64,000 bases of DNA from Oscarella lobularis (Eukaryota > Porifera > Homoscleromorpha > Homosclerophorida > Oscarellidae): the NCBI RefSeq assembly GCF_947507565.1, contig NC_089179.1, positions 1,550,001 to 1,614,000 on the forward strand, given 5' to 3'. The notes under the pieces are model-generated. The model was not told where the DNA came from. It saw nothing but the letters and a program-made list of their open reading frames with translations, and ran no database searches. Each line of letters opens with the position of its first letter. The stretch's first letter is position 1. Positions 1 to 11,394 of the stretch are shown here, piece by piece. The position numbers were made by a program, and so were the translations under genes.

Positions 1-967
1 GGACTCAAGTTGTACGGAGAAGATAGCGTTGAACTGATCGAAATCTATCAAACATTAGGAAAAGTTAGTAGTCAAGAAACGCTTATATGCATAGCTACAC
101 TGCTACGTTCTATAGTCAAAACAGGCTGAAAGCGCGGGAGCAGGAATCGACGATCTCACAACTGCGTACTCCATTGCATTAGAAAAGTAATCAATTCTTT
201 ATTTAGTGACCCTTACACGTGTTCTTTCTTTAGATGTGGAGACTGTTCCGAAGAGGTGGCATCGACTGCTCATTCTCTTGCCATTGCATTCACGTCGCTT
301 GGAGACGACGCTGGAACCAAAGCAGCTGAGCGCTACCTAATCGAATCTCTCGGAGCGTATAAACGTCTGCACGGCGCAAGACACGCAAAGGCAATATCAG
401 CTCAAGAAGAATTGTGCCGTCTATTGCTGCGAACAGATCAGCATCAAGTTAGTACTGTAGAAGGGATGGCTTACTAGAAAAACATCTTTGGTTCTGCTTT
501 TACAGAAAGCTGCAGAACAACTTGCTAGTATCATTGAAGCAAAGAAAGCCAAATATGGTGACCCAAGCGAAGAGGTACGAGTACTTAGAGAGGTCAAATT
601 CAAACTTTAGATTTTTCCTATACAGCTTGCATCCACGTATAAATTATCTGCAACTCTTTCCTTATCAAAGGGCCAGCTTGATAAGGCGGTACAGCACTAT
701 CAAAAGGTGAATTAAACTAGTTTTTGGAGAGGAGGCAGTCCTGACAAACTTATCTTAGTGCCACGCAATGATGAAGACGGTTTTAGGTGCTAATCACAAG
801 AAAACGGTACAAATAGCTGAAACAATTAACATGCTATCAAAGTAAGGAGTAAAAAAAGGCTCAACATCAGCAAACGAATTGTTTAATTTAGATCGACAGT
901 GGCAAATTCTGTCTTCGGAAAAAGCAAGCTCGAACAAAGACCCAGATTTAGAACAGTAGTAAAATAG
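1..967 (+). CDS. TTC23: TTC23-like tetratricopeptide repeat protein, 3' part
   Basis: This is the 3' end of a multi-exon gene whose 5' part lies left of the window. Conceptual exons separated by short GT-AG introns (for example the exon beginning near 235 and the exons near 507, 655 and 760) give helical TPR-like sequence with the ERYLIESLGAYKRLHG, KAAEQLASIIEAKKAKYGD and KLSATLSLSKGQLDKAVQHY segments, ending in a short basic tail and a TAG at 965-967. The spacing of G-L-Y/K-LG-H-T motifs resembles TTC23/TTC23L, ciliary-base proteins linked to the EvC zone in vertebrates. Seen: TPR-type repeats and the stop. Inferred: orthology; another kinesin-light-chain-like TPR protein is possible. It converges on the PTB gene, with 89 bp between stop codons. 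Confidence 0.6.
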
Positions 968-1056
968 TCAACCTGAAACCTGAAAACGAAAAAAAAAAAA
1001 CTCACACATATTAAGAAAAACGGTCTATGTTCTTAAAACACATCGAGCAACACTCC

Positions 1057-1998
1057 TCAAAGATCGAGAAGATTTTCCACCGATCCGGGATCGGCTTGAT
1101 CTTTGACGTCGTCGAAATTGAATTCATCCGGATCGTTCATCGTATCGGACGCGAGCAAGTCCGGATGAGAGCGAGCCCTCGCAAACTCGGAAAATCCGTC
1201 GTCGACGTTGAGATGAGCGGGAACGGCGCTCGGAGGTTTTTTCTCGACGGGCGGCGTCGAAACGGGCGAAGGACCTTTCACCGGAACGCGTTTGATGCGC
1301 AGAGATGCGGGAGACGACGGCGGCGGCGCTAGCGCGGGCGCCACGAGCCCCGACGGCACGGCAGACGCCGGTTTGTCTTTCTTTTCGACGAGCGGCGAGT
1401 TTTTCGGGCTAGCGCGCGCGACTTCCGCCGCCGCTTGATCTTTCGCGCGCGCCATCGCCGGCGAATTGTTCGCGCTGCCGGAGCGTTTTTGCTTGTACTG
1501 CCACACGCGGTAGGCAATGTTGAACGCCTTCGAGACGGTCATGCACATTGCGCGAACTTTCTTCGCGCTATCCGCCTTGGTCACGTGCACCTTCATCTTT
1601 CCCGTGTCCGCCTCCTTAGCAACGAAAGCGAATGCCGTGTCGTAGTGCTTGTCCGTGCCGCAGTACGAGATTCGATGTAGGGGAATCTCGTCTACGGTCA
1701 TTTTCGTGCGCAAATCTTTGACTCTCAGGCTCTTATCGGTGACAGCGAGTGACATGGGAGTGCCGACTTTCCACGAGTTCGCCTCCGCTTTGCGAAAGAC
1801 GGTGCGTAGCACTTCGGTCGTGCAGTCATTTCCCATGCCCGTCGGATGATAGCCGGATCCGAGATAGACGACGTGAAAATTGATGCCCTTCGCGAAGGGA
1901 TCGTCGTCGGCGGCGGAAGCCAAGTCATAGCTCTCCCTGCCGAGCTTCTTCTTTATCGCTTTCGGACTGTCCCGGATCTTCTTCGCAATCGACGACAT
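1057..1998 (-). CDS. PTB-domain endocytic adaptor (LDLRAP1/GULP/Numb-like)
   Basis: An intronless reading frame of 313 residues. Residues about 35-175 form a phosphotyrosine-binding domain with the hallmarks INFHVVYLGSG, PLHRISYCGTDKHYDTAFAF and a C-terminal helix around MTVSKAFNIAYRVW. Such domains bind NPxY motifs in receptor tails at the plasma membrane. The rest is Pro/Ser/Lys-rich and probably disordered, and the protein ends exactly in LLDL, a clathrin-box-like motif, which favours a cargo adaptor role like LDLRAP1. I chose the ATG at 1998 (MSSIAKKIRD) because the basic N-terminus starts there; an in-frame ATG at 2052 would add 18 residues but runs into the divergent MRM1 promoter. Exact subfamily is not settled. 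It lacks introns while most neighbours have them. Confidence 0.8.
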   Translation of the reverse strand: MSSIAKKIRDSPKAIKKKLGRESYDLASAADDDPFAKGINFHVVYLGSGYHPTGMGNDCTTEVLRTVFRKAEANSWKVGTPMSLAVTDKSLRVKDLRTKMTVDEIPLHRISYCGTDKHYDTAFAFVAKEADTGKMKVHVTKADSAKKVRAMCMTVSKAFNIAYRVWQYKQKRSGSANNSPAMARAKDQAAAEVARASPKNSPLVEKKDKPASAVPSGLVAPALAPPPSSPASLRIKRVPVKGPSPVSTPPVEKKPPSAVPAHLNVDDGFSEFARARSHPDLLASDTMNDPDEFNFDDVKDQADPGSVENLLDL

Positions 1999-2066
1999 CG
2001 AAGAAGCCTTAGGGTGTCGTAGAGTACGGTTGCGTTCGAAAAATAACAACACGAGACCGAGAACGC
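1999..2066. promoter_or_regulatory. Shared promoter of PTB gene and MRM1
   Basis: Only 68 bp separate the start codons of the PTB adaptor (minus) and MRM1 (plus), so the two genes must share or overlap promoter and 5' UTR sequence. No TATA box or other clear element is visible. If the upstream ATG of the PTB gene (2052) were used the gap would shrink to 14 bp. Confidence 0.6.
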
Positions 2067-3393
2067 ATGCGTTCGCGTCGCGTGTGGGCCATCCCTACTC
2101 TTCTACGTTCTCACGTGATGATCTCAACGTTCGCAAGACGTCGTTTTTGCACTCGACGACGCAGACCAGCTGTTGTCGGCGACGAGTTTCTCTTCGGAAT
2201 CCAACCGTGCTTGCTCGCCTTGCAGGCGGCGCGACGGACGATTTTCGACGTTTACGTGAAGAGCGACTACGCGAACGCTCGTAGGTGGGCCGGGTCTCGT
2301 TCGCGATTGGCTACATGCAAATGAGAGCGCAGGTCGCCGCTTCACGATGTTGTCAAAATAGCGCAGACGAAGGGTATCCCCGTGCGGGGTGCAGACAAAG
2401 GAAGATTGGGAACGATGAGCGAAGGTTATATAATAATCGTCTTTGTGTTTTTTTCGGATGTCGGTGCGATTTTCAATTTCAAGGTCGACCCCATCAAGGC
2501 GTCGTCATGAAAGTGGGTCGTCTCAATTACGAGCCCATTTCTTATGTGAAAAAGTGACAGAGAATCGATTAGATATGCGTATTCGTTTGATTGCTATATA
2601 CCAGGGAGTTGGACAACGGTCGTTTTCCTCTATGGGTTCTGCTAGATGCGATTCAGGCAACCGTTCTCAGATTTTAAAATTGATTTGCTTTGATTCTGAC
2701 GTAAATAGGATCCAATGAACGTTGGAGCTGTTCTACGAACGTGCTGTTTTCTGGGTGTGGACAAAGTTGTTGTCTGTAACAAGAATTGGTACCTTTACCT
2801 TTTGTGAGATGATGGAATGACTGACTATGGTTCTCTAGTGCACCATTGACTCCCACCGTTAGCAAAGCCAGTGCTGGTGCCATAGAGGCATTCCCAGTGT
2901 ATTCGACGTCGAGTTCAATTCGATTTATCAAGGCTTGTCAACGAATTTTCTTTTTTTTTCTGTGGTAATTCAATAGCTTTTGCACAGGAGTGTCTTTCAG
3001 CAGGTTGGAGTGTTGTTGGAGGCAGCTCTGCCAATCACTCAAAATCAAATAGCGAAATAATTGACTGCAGCAAGCCATTTAGCATACCTCACCCTGTGCT
3101 ATTAGTTCTCGGTCAGTAAAAGACTCGGTTTTCCATCAGAACTCGTATAAGCATGCGTTCTGCAGGAAACGAAGGATATGGTCTAAGGCCAAGTGTTGCC
3201 AATATTTGCTCTCACCTAATACATGTACCTCCATCTGAGGGAAACCAAGCATTGAACTTTGGCTTAGACTCCCTCAACGTTTCTGTAGCAACAGGTACAG
3301 TAAATTGACAACACAAACAATGAATAAGATTTTTACCCTGTAGGCATTCTTGTTTTTCGGTTGAAGCAGGAAATAGAATACGCACTTAATTGA
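2067..3393 (+). CDS. MRM1: Mitochondrial rRNA methyltransferase 1 (SpoU/TrmH family)
   Basis: Predicted 2'-O-ribose methyltransferase of mitochondrial large-subunit rRNA. The first exon encodes an Arg-rich, targeting-like N-terminus and the substrate-binding region FGIQPCLLALQAARR. Later exons give RPHQGVVMKVGRLN, then the SpoU core DPMNVGAVLRTCCFLGVDKV, SAGAIE, VLLVLGNEGYGL (motif II) and LDSLNVSVATGIL (motif III), the AdoMet-binding trefoil knot. Start chosen at the first ATG, which gives the basic presequence. Two of its introns look like GC-AG (2657-2708 after CAG, and 2933-2987 after AAG), which restores the frame exactly. It ends at TGA 3391-3393, only 34 bp before the SDR start codon on the same strand. 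Orthology is well supported; splice sites were read by eye. Confidence 0.85.
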
Positions 3394-3427
3394 TATCGAG
3401 GTGACCACTCCCCCTGCATCGTGCCCA

Positions 3428-4381
3428 ATGAGTTTTCTTCGCCAACTCGCGTCGCGTTGTCTCCCGACCTTCAGCCGCGCTGGTGCGCTGCAATTTCGCA
3501 CCGTTTCATCTCGTTCGTACGGCGGAATGGGCTTCCTATCCGAAGAACAGCCGCCGCTCGATCAACAACACACGAAAAGGCGCTTCGCCGGCAAATCGGC
3601 AATCGTCACCGGTGGAGCGTCCGGCATCGGTCGAGCCGTCGTCGAACGCTTCCTCAACGACGGCGCGCGCGTCGCCGTCTTCGATATAAACGACGAACTC
3701 GGCGTCGCACTCGAAGCGGACCAAACGTCGAAAGGTCACGAGATGAAATACTACAAAGTCGACGTGTCGAACAAAGACGAGTGCGATCGTGCGACGGCCG
3801 ACTTCGCGTCGAGCAGCCTTCACTTCCTCGTCAACAGCGCCGTCTACTTCGGATCGGAGGGGCTGAACGCCGATCGAGACGACTGGGACAAGAGCCTACG
3901 CGTGAATATCGAGGGCTACGCGAACATGGTCCAGTCGTGTCATGCGCACATGATACGCGCCGGGCGCGACGAGTGCGCCGTCGTCAACGTCGCCAGCGTC
4001 TCGGCTCACATCGCGCAGCCGGTACGATGGACCTATTCGGCGACAAAAGGCGCCGTCGCTGTTATGACTAAGTGCATGGCTCTCGATTTGTCCGTCGACG
4101 GCATACGGGTTAATTCCGTTTCGCCGCCGTGGGTGTGGACGCCGGAAGTGGCGAAGGCGGCCGAATTCAATCGAGCCAAGTACGAGAAGATATGGGGACC
4201 GTTTCACATGAAACGTCGCATGGCCGAAACGTCCGAAGTGGCGTCGACCGTTTGCTTTCTCTGCAGCCGAGACGCGTCCTACATCACGGGCACCGACATC
4301 CGAGTGGACGGCGGATACTTGAGCTTGGGCCCGGAAGGACTCGGCGACAAGTCGGCGTTCGCGGGAACGAAGAAAGCGTAG
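3428..4381 (+). CDS. Short-chain dehydrogenase/reductase, probably mitochondrial
   Basis: Single-exon classical SDR of 317 residues. An Arg/Ser-rich N-terminus (residues 1-32) looks like a mitochondrial presequence. The cofactor motif TGGASGIG is at about 61-68, with an acidic residue at the end of beta-2 (VAVFDIN, about 86) that favours NAD(H). The catalytic Ser is in VNVASVSA (about 190) and YSATK supplies Tyr203 and Lys207. The usual NNAG motif reads NSAV, a deviation that could affect the active-site helix. DGGYLS near the C-terminus is typical of the substrate-binding segment. The substrate cannot be told from sequence; 3-hydroxyacyl or sugar dehydrogenase-like SDRs are possible. The ATG at 3428 was chosen; an upstream GTG at 3401 is not a likely eukaryotic start. 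It converges on DNAJC11. Confidence 0.85.
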   Translation: MSFLRQLASRCLPTFSRAGALQFRTVSSRSYGGMGFLSEEQPPLDQQHTKRRFAGKSAIVTGGASGIGRAVVERFLNDGARVAVFDINDELGVALEADQTSKGHEMKYYKVDVSNKDECDRATADFASSSLHFLVNSAVYFGSEGLNADRDDWDKSLRVNIEGYANMVQSCHAHMIRAGRDECAVVNVASVSAHIAQPVRWTYSATKGAVAVMTKCMALDLSVDGIRVNSVSPPWVWTPEVAKAAEFNRAKYEKIWGPFHMKRRMAETSEVASTVCFLCSRDASYITGTDIRVDGGYLSLGPEGLGDKSAFAGTKKA

Positions 4382-4438
4382 AACACATACGAGAAAAAAA
4401 CCCCTATTTTTTCATTCACTCATTCATTGACTGATTCA

Positions 4439-6211
4439 TCATTCTACCTTGTGAGACATTCTTGGTATAACCAATTCTTTGCTATCCTCCACGGTCACCT
4501 CGTGCGCGCTACCGCGAAACATGTAGACGACTCGCAGGCGTTTCTCTTCGCCGAGACAGGGATCGCAGAAGCCGGCAAGACCGCTCTTCGTCTCCGTCTC
4601 GTGCAATATCAATTTCGAGTCACGGACGAGACATTGGACGGGTATGGTGACGTTGATCACTTTACCCGTCTCGTCGCTTTCGTTTCCGACTAATTTTCCG
4701 TACCACGCTTCAGTGATGACGAGTCCGTTTCGCTGCGTTTCGTTAGCGACATTTCGCTCGTATGTCTCCTTCATGAGTCGTATGGCCGCTTCCGCTTCCG
4801 CTTTCTTGCGCTCCGTGTCGGCGGCCGACGCTCGTTGCCGTTCGATGCGATCTTGTTCCGCTTTGCGCTTCACAAACGGATCGATGACAAAATACTTGGC
4901 CAGCCAGTAGACGGCGATCGGAACGACGGTTCCATAGAGCACAGCTTCAGGAACGAATTCTTCGGAGAGAGCAATGGGAATGCGGAATTCTTGACTAGCT
5001 CGAACCAGCCTGAGAGAAAAAAATTCTGTTAGAAAAACAATTGGGTCATCAAAGTTTTAGGCCCCCCATGCATTATTATATACAGGTCCTCCCCTCTGAT
5101 ATAGTGGAAGTGGGGGTATTTATATATCTTTCTAATGTTAAGGTTCTTACTTCAACTTGAGAACGACTCCTCTCGGAAGGCCAACACTCATTGTCGCTCC
5201 CAGCCGACTGTTCTTCGATACTTGTTTCTCCAAGCCACACTCAACGTGAATTGATGTCAGACCTACTTTGCCAGAGACACTAACATTGGTATCGTCGTCG
5301 TCGCGAAATCGATAGAGATACGACGCCTGAATAAACGACTGCTGAAATCCAAGTTGAAAGATCAACGCGAATCGATGCGACGGCGTTTCGTGAACCAACG
5401 TCGATCTCATGGACGATTGAAAACCGGTTCGAAGCGTCAGCTGACCAGTCAAATTGTCGTCCAATCGTCGCGACAGATTCGCCGTGAAAAGAGGCGAAAG
5501 CCCATATAAAGTACTAACGAGAGAAATCCCAGCCATGGCTTGAACGTGCCGCGTCACATTGGCAAAGACCCGCCCGCCGAACTGATACCCGTCGCCGGCC
5601 GTCCCGTCGACTTCGACCCATCGATCCGCTCGAACGACGTGACGCAACAAAACGGCCACGTGACCGTGACCGCGCCCATTTCTCGCCGACAACGATCCAC
5701 TCACGGTCACCGCATCGTTTCCGGTCGGCAACGGCGCGTCGATTTGCTGCTGCATCGTCATGCCGCTCAATTCGATTCGTCGCTCGTCGTCGTCGTACGA
5801 ATCGAACAGATCCGTCGCGTTCACGCTGATCGTCGTCGCGCCGCACGGATTCGTCGAACGGCGAACGTTCTCCTCTTCGCGCAGGCGTCGAAGGCGTTCG
5901 TATTCTTCGCGTATTTCCGTCGGCGTTCGCGTGCGAGCGATCACCTCCCAGCCGGCGTCGAGACCCTCGCGACCGTATATGTCGTAGATCGTGCGCTTTT
6001 CTGGATCGCTGAGCACGGCGTGCGCTTCTTTGACGCGAGCGAAAAGTTTTTCGGCCGCCGATTTCGCTTGGGAGTCCGTGTGCTTGTCCGGATGGCATAT
6101 GACGCAGAGACGGCGAAAGGAGGCGTTGATTTCTGCTGTCGTCGCCTCTTTGCTGACGTTCAGTAAGGAATAATACGAATCGCGGTCGCTATCGTTCGCC
6201 GCCGCCGCCAT
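4439..6211 (-). CDS. DNAJC11: DnaJ homolog subfamily C member 11
   Basis: Two exons (6211-5151 and 5009-4439) joined at a phase-2 GT-AG intron encode about 543 residues, close to the family length. The N-terminal J domain (residues about 12-82) has the HPD motif in [11 protein letters not shown] and ends in [15 protein letters not shown] central beta-rich region (repeated [17 protein letters not shown]-type strands) matches the beta-barrel-like DUF3395-linked part. The second exon encodes [14 protein letters not shown], a hydrophobic segment [15 protein letters not shown], a charged coiled coil, and the C-terminal DUF3395 region ([13 protein letters not shown]). Known role: a mitochondrial outer-membrane protein associated with the MICOS/SAM bridging complex and cristae organisation. 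It shares a 73-bp upstream gap with BRK1. Confidence 0.92.
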
Positions 6212-6284
6212 TACTAATGTTCGCGCTTGCGTGGAATTTGACCACGTGTCTCGTCGCCTTTTGCACCCGTATCGACGTTTTACG
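6212..6284. promoter_or_regulatory. Shared promoter of DNAJC11 and BRK1
   Basis: 73 bp lie between the two divergent start codons. The interval contains a CACGTG E-box (near 6243-6248) and no TATA box. Regulation by an E-box factor is inference only. Confidence 0.6.
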
Positions 6285-6533
6285 ATGTCTTTGCCGTCCG
6301 TTCAGAAGCAGATACAGCAGGATTGGGACAACCGCGAATTCGCTGAAATTTTAACTCTCAGCATTAAGAAGATTTCCGACTTTCTCAACGCTTTCGGTAG
6401 GCGTTTCGATGCACTTGCCACGAAATCTAATTCCCTAGTAGATATGTCGGCAAGATCGAGGCTGGCGAAGCTGAACGAGAAACTTACTGCTTTGGAAAGG
6501 AGAGTAGACTTCTTGGAAGCCAGTGTACGATAG
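6285..6533 (+). CDS. BRK1: BRICK1, WAVE regulatory complex subunit
   Basis: Encodes a 68-residue all-helical protein with the family signature: [47 protein letters not shown] and [11 protein letters not shown]1 (HSPC300) is the smallest subunit of the WAVE complex, which activates Arp2/3 at the membrane. A 42-nt intron (6397-6438, gtaggc...ccctag) sits between the two helices; removing it joins NAF to VDMS and restores the alignment to the family. Because 42 is a multiple of three and the intron has no stop codon, the unspliced message is also open. The ATG at 6285 (MSLPSVQ) was chosen because upstream in-frame residues are not family-like. Confidence 0.93.
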   Translation: MSLPSVQKQIQQDWDNREFAEILTLSIKKISDFLNAFGRRFDALATKSNSLVDMSARSRLAKLNEKLTALERRVDFLEASVR

Positions 6534-6728
6534 TGAAATCTCTCATTTCTCCTTTGTTCACACTCGCTGTGCTGCTTTAGGTCACTAAACACGAGGGAAA
6601 ATGAATTGATTTGGTTATCAGATGCCTTAGTTGAAGTTAAAACGTACTAGTAGATAAAGAAAAATGACGAAAATCTCGTTTCGCAGTGTTTCGTGTAGAG
6701 GTTTAGCGCGCGTGCATCCGAAGTGAAC

Positions 6729-7332
6729 ATGGTCCGCTTCAAGTGCAGGTAGCGAAGTGTGTACCTCTTGCTCGGCAGCCTCTTCTCATCTGCATTTGCC
6801 AGATACGTCGTCCTTGAACTTGTCTACGAAGACGATAAAACAGATCTCAGTCTTACCACCAGAGATCTTCTAAACGCTTTGCGTGATATAATCCAAACGA
6901 TACACGGCGAATTTGGTGCAGCACAGGTCCGGCACCTGTCGGGTAAAGTCGTTTTTCAAAAAAAAAAACCTGTCATCACCTCTAATACGTAGCCAAATAC
7001 TTGAATGTGCACAGTCGAACTGCAGTCGTAAAATGCGGTATTAAAAGCTATAGGACACTTTTGTCCGCGATGCCCTTCGTGCGACACCTGCGAAGACTAC
7101 CGTGCACTGTGAGATCGTTGCGGCTTGCCGGCACTCTTCGGTCATGTCAGAAATTCATTGCGAAGCGAAACGTAATCAAGCTGAAAGAATGTCTGGAAAA
7201 ATGCATAACTCCAGGTAGATTCTAAATGTGACTGCGTATGACGTTTCTTGAGTGCATTTTTTGACAGTGGAAAGACGTCGAGTGGAAGAAATACTAAACG
7301 ATTCGCTCAAAATAGATTTAGGGAGAAGATAA
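6729..7332 (+). CDS. POP5: Ribonuclease P/MRP protein subunit POP5
   Basis: The tiny first exon (MVRFKCR) and three further exons rebuild the POP5/Rpp14 fold: YVVLELVYEDD, LTTRDLLNALRDIIQTIHGE, FGAAQ, then AKYLNVHSRTAVVKCGIKSY, LLSAMPFVRHL and LRLAGTLRSCQKFIAKRN, followed by an acidic/basic tail ending at TAA 7330-7332. POP5 is a protein subunit of nuclear RNase P and RNase MRP and helps process tRNA 5' ends and pre-rRNA. Three short GT-AG introns were placed by eye. The C-terminal acidic tail of vertebrate POP5 is shorter here. Orthology is strong; exact intron borders are moderately sure. Confidence 0.9.
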
Positions 7333-7437
7333 CGCATCTACAATCATTATTATTATTGAGACAACGTGTGAAAGTACTGCAGAGTAAAATGAGTGCAATC
7401 AACTGCTGGGAATACACAATGAAAGAGCAGAAGTAAT

Positions 7438-9342
<1,905 letters not shown>

Positions 9343-9436
9343 TTGTGATTTGTTGGCGGATGTCTCGTTCTGGCGTGATACGGGCACAATCGCTACATGC
9401 TTGCGTCACTGCTTTAATTCTATCGATCTAATCGGT

Positions 9437-10648
9437 TTAACTAATTAGTTTAACGCTGCCTTTGGAATCAATTTGGATTAATTTCAGCGCTCGCAATACC
9501 TACAGAGGACATATCGCAATGTCTATCGCGATATCTTTTGATCGTACCTTTAGTTTGGCTTGGCCAGACATTCCAGTAATTTTTATTCCTTTGTCAGTCA
9601 TAGCACGAACAGTCAAAGCCATTCTATAATAACAAGACACTTAGCTATCATTTTAGATCGATTTAAATTAATAACGTACCTATTCTTTCTTATCTGAAAG
9701 TGCTGATATAGAGCCCGATAGACCTATTATTATTATATTTGATTCTAGCCAAATGTCCTCTTCCCCTTTCTCTTACTTCATTGACGTCCTCTAATTTTAT
9801 TCGCCCACGAACCAAATCTGACACAGAAAAGAACTCTTTCTCTGTCAAAGGAACAAATCCAGATCTTCTAGCTGTAGGAGACAGAGGCAAGGTTCGCTTT
9901 GGCAAATCCGCCTTCTTCTCCTCAGCTTTAGAAAGTCCACTCTCCTCTACTGTAACCGATTCGGCATCGTTCTTCTCGTCATCGTCAGTGCCATGAACAT
10001 CTCGACTAATACCTAATAGCATGTATGTAAAGTCTATCGGTTCTCAACCAGAGAAGACTGTTTGTAGCTAATTAGACGGTCTTCATTTTTTACCGCATGA
10101 ATAATTATCTATACGTTGTCTTGCCTACTGTACCTTCAGGCTGGACATCCAGCGTCAGCTTCTGAAGACTCACTTCGATGTCGCTCTCTGAAATCTAAGA
10201 GATCAATAATATAACAAGGAAAGGAATATTCAATTCGCTTACCTCTTCTCCTGCCTTTGATTGAAGATTTCTCAACAGGGGACCCATATTCAAAAGACGA
10301 TCTTTGAGCAATCGAACGAGCCTCCAACTTTCGCGATCAATTTCTTTTCTTTCTTTTTGTATTTTTTCCAGGCTTCGGACTTCGTCTTCCGTTCGTTGGA
10401 GGAGTTGAACGGGATTCAGCTGTCGGCGTTTATCGGATCACACTAGCGATTAGTTGAGGCGAGGCGTCACCTCTTCGTCACCACTTCCTCGAAGACGCTC
10501 GCCGAAGTCGCTTTCTAAACTTCGCGACACCGAATCCAAATCTTTATCGGTTTTCTCGCACTAGGCAAACAAAGCGCATTTGATGGACAATTCGTTCGCT
10601 AGGTTTGAAACGCACCAGAGCCTCGAGCTTTCTTACAGCAGCTTCCAT
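9437..10648 (-). CDS. SKA1: SKA1-like kinetochore microtubule-binding protein
   Basis: Several exons give a coiled-coil N-terminus (MEAAVRKLEAL, then LNPVQLLQRTEDEVRSLEKI and KEIDRESWRLVRLLKDRLL) followed by a Ser/Glu-rich linker and a C-terminal domain with FVPLTEKEFFSVSDLVRGRI, KLEDVNEV, VYRALYQHFQIRKN and AKLKVLRALKLIQIDSKGSV. This order and the RGRIKLEDVNEV-type motif match the SKA1 winged-helix microtubule-binding domain. SKA1, with SKA2 and SKA3, couples kinetochores to depolymerising microtubule ends. The match is recognisable but divergent, so orthology is moderate. Start ATG at 10648; stop TAA at 9437-9439. Its promoter is interrupted: a TIR element sits about 60 bp upstream of the start codon. 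Confidence 0.6.
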
Positions 10649-10656
10649 CGAGCCTA

Positions 10657-10706
10657 AAGAAGACTTTAGCCAGAAAACCCCCGGATAGCGAAACAGAATA
10701 CACTAA
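10657..10706. repeat. Left part of a duplicated block, next to the SKA1 start
   Basis: About 50 bp just upstream of the SKA1 ATG recurs with few changes at about 13570-13614 (shared end: cggatagcgaaacagaatac followed by actaa). At 13.6 kb the block runs straight into the 460-bp duplication; here it is separated from it by an inserted 688 bp. It marks one edge of an originally continuous segment. Confidence 0.8.
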
Positions 10707-10716
10707 TTCCCCGAAC

Positions 10717-10755
10717 ACCAGGGCGCGCGCGGGCTTCGCCCGCGCGCGCCCTGGT
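10717..10755. repeat. Perfect 18-bp-arm GC-rich hairpin inside the TIR element
   Basis: Arms accagggcgcgcgcgggc and its exact complement flank a 3-nt loop (ttc). It begins within the terminal repeat. Such a stem would strongly extrude or fold as RNA or ssDNA. Confidence 0.95.
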
Positions 10756-10859
10756 GGGAGGGTCTCTCAAACGTGATCGCCCAAAAACCAAAGTGTGTGT
10801 CTGTCGGTAACCCTGACGTCACAATCGCACTTGGGCCAATCACGCACACATGTGCCTTT

Positions 10860-10886
10860 ATGACATCACATTCATTGTGATGTCAT
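10860..10886. repeat. 11-bp inverted repeat atgacatcaca / tgtgatgtcat
   Basis: Perfect arms flank a 5-nt spacer (ttcat). It lies in the interior of the TIR element. The arms resemble CRE/AP-1-like sites, but no function is implied. Confidence 0.9.
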
Positions 10887-11092
10887 ACTCTCCCGTATTT
10901 TGAACAAAATGTACATAAAAAGGTGACGTCACAGTTTATAGGAACCCCGGATTGTGTTTAAAACTTTTCAGGAAGGAGTAGGCATATTATACAGCCTACA
11001 TTATCGAGGATAAATACTATTAAACATAACGGGCACATAGCAATGAGCTTTATTAGTAACGTTCATAAAGGGAACGCAGTAAAGGAGCACGT

Positions 11093-11136
11093 TGGGTTTG
11101 TCGTGCTGCGAGCGCAGCTCGCAGCACGCAAACCCA
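11093..11136. repeat. Long palindrome, 20-bp arms with one bulge
   Basis: tgggtttg plus cgtgctgcgagc on the left pair with gctcgcagcacg plus caaaccca on the right around a 3-nt loop, with a single extra t. It lies in the interior of the TIR element. Confidence 0.93.
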
Positions 11137-11394
11137 ACTGCGAGCTGATAATGGGCCTCGCGACACGATCACCCAAAGGGGCAGAGGTTAGCGTTAGGAG
11201 AGGCATAGCTCTGCGTCACGCGTACATAAGAGGCCAAATTGTAGGCTTTTGCGGAAAATAAAGCATGCCAACTCACGTGGTTAGGCAGTGCGATGCGAAT
11301 TATGCAAAAATGATTTACAAAATTAGAGTAATAAGAATGTGCTGGGGGTGTTCGGGGATCCCATGATGGCTCACGAAAAGCCATCATTATCTAG

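Larger units (their letters stand above)
10708..11358. mobile_element. Non-autonomous TIR element (MITE-like)
   Basis: Bounded by a perfect 12-bp inverted repeat: tccccgaacacc at 10708-10719 and ggtgttcgggga at 11347-11358. Comparison with the duplicated segment at 13.57-14.08 kb shows that about 688 bp (10707-11394) is extra here, an empty-site comparison that supports insertion. The interior holds strong palindromes (10717-10755, 10860-10886, 11093-11136) and no convincing coding region; the 72-codon open frame near 11043 has no recognisable domain. A clean target-site duplication is not visible and the right edge may extend to about 11394, past a second small hairpin. The superfamily is unknown. 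Confidence 0.7.

Noticed and set aside
3401-3427. GTG start for the SDR gene
   Set aside because: Non-ATG starts are rare in animals, and the ATG at 3428 begins a good presequence.
5540-6166. 208-codon plus-strand frame opposite DNAJC11
   Set aside because: Arg-rich shadow of a real J-domain exon; no independent evidence.
11043-11261. 72-codon open frame in the TIR element
   Set aside because: It overlaps a long palindrome, has no recognisable domain and is too short to support as a gene.
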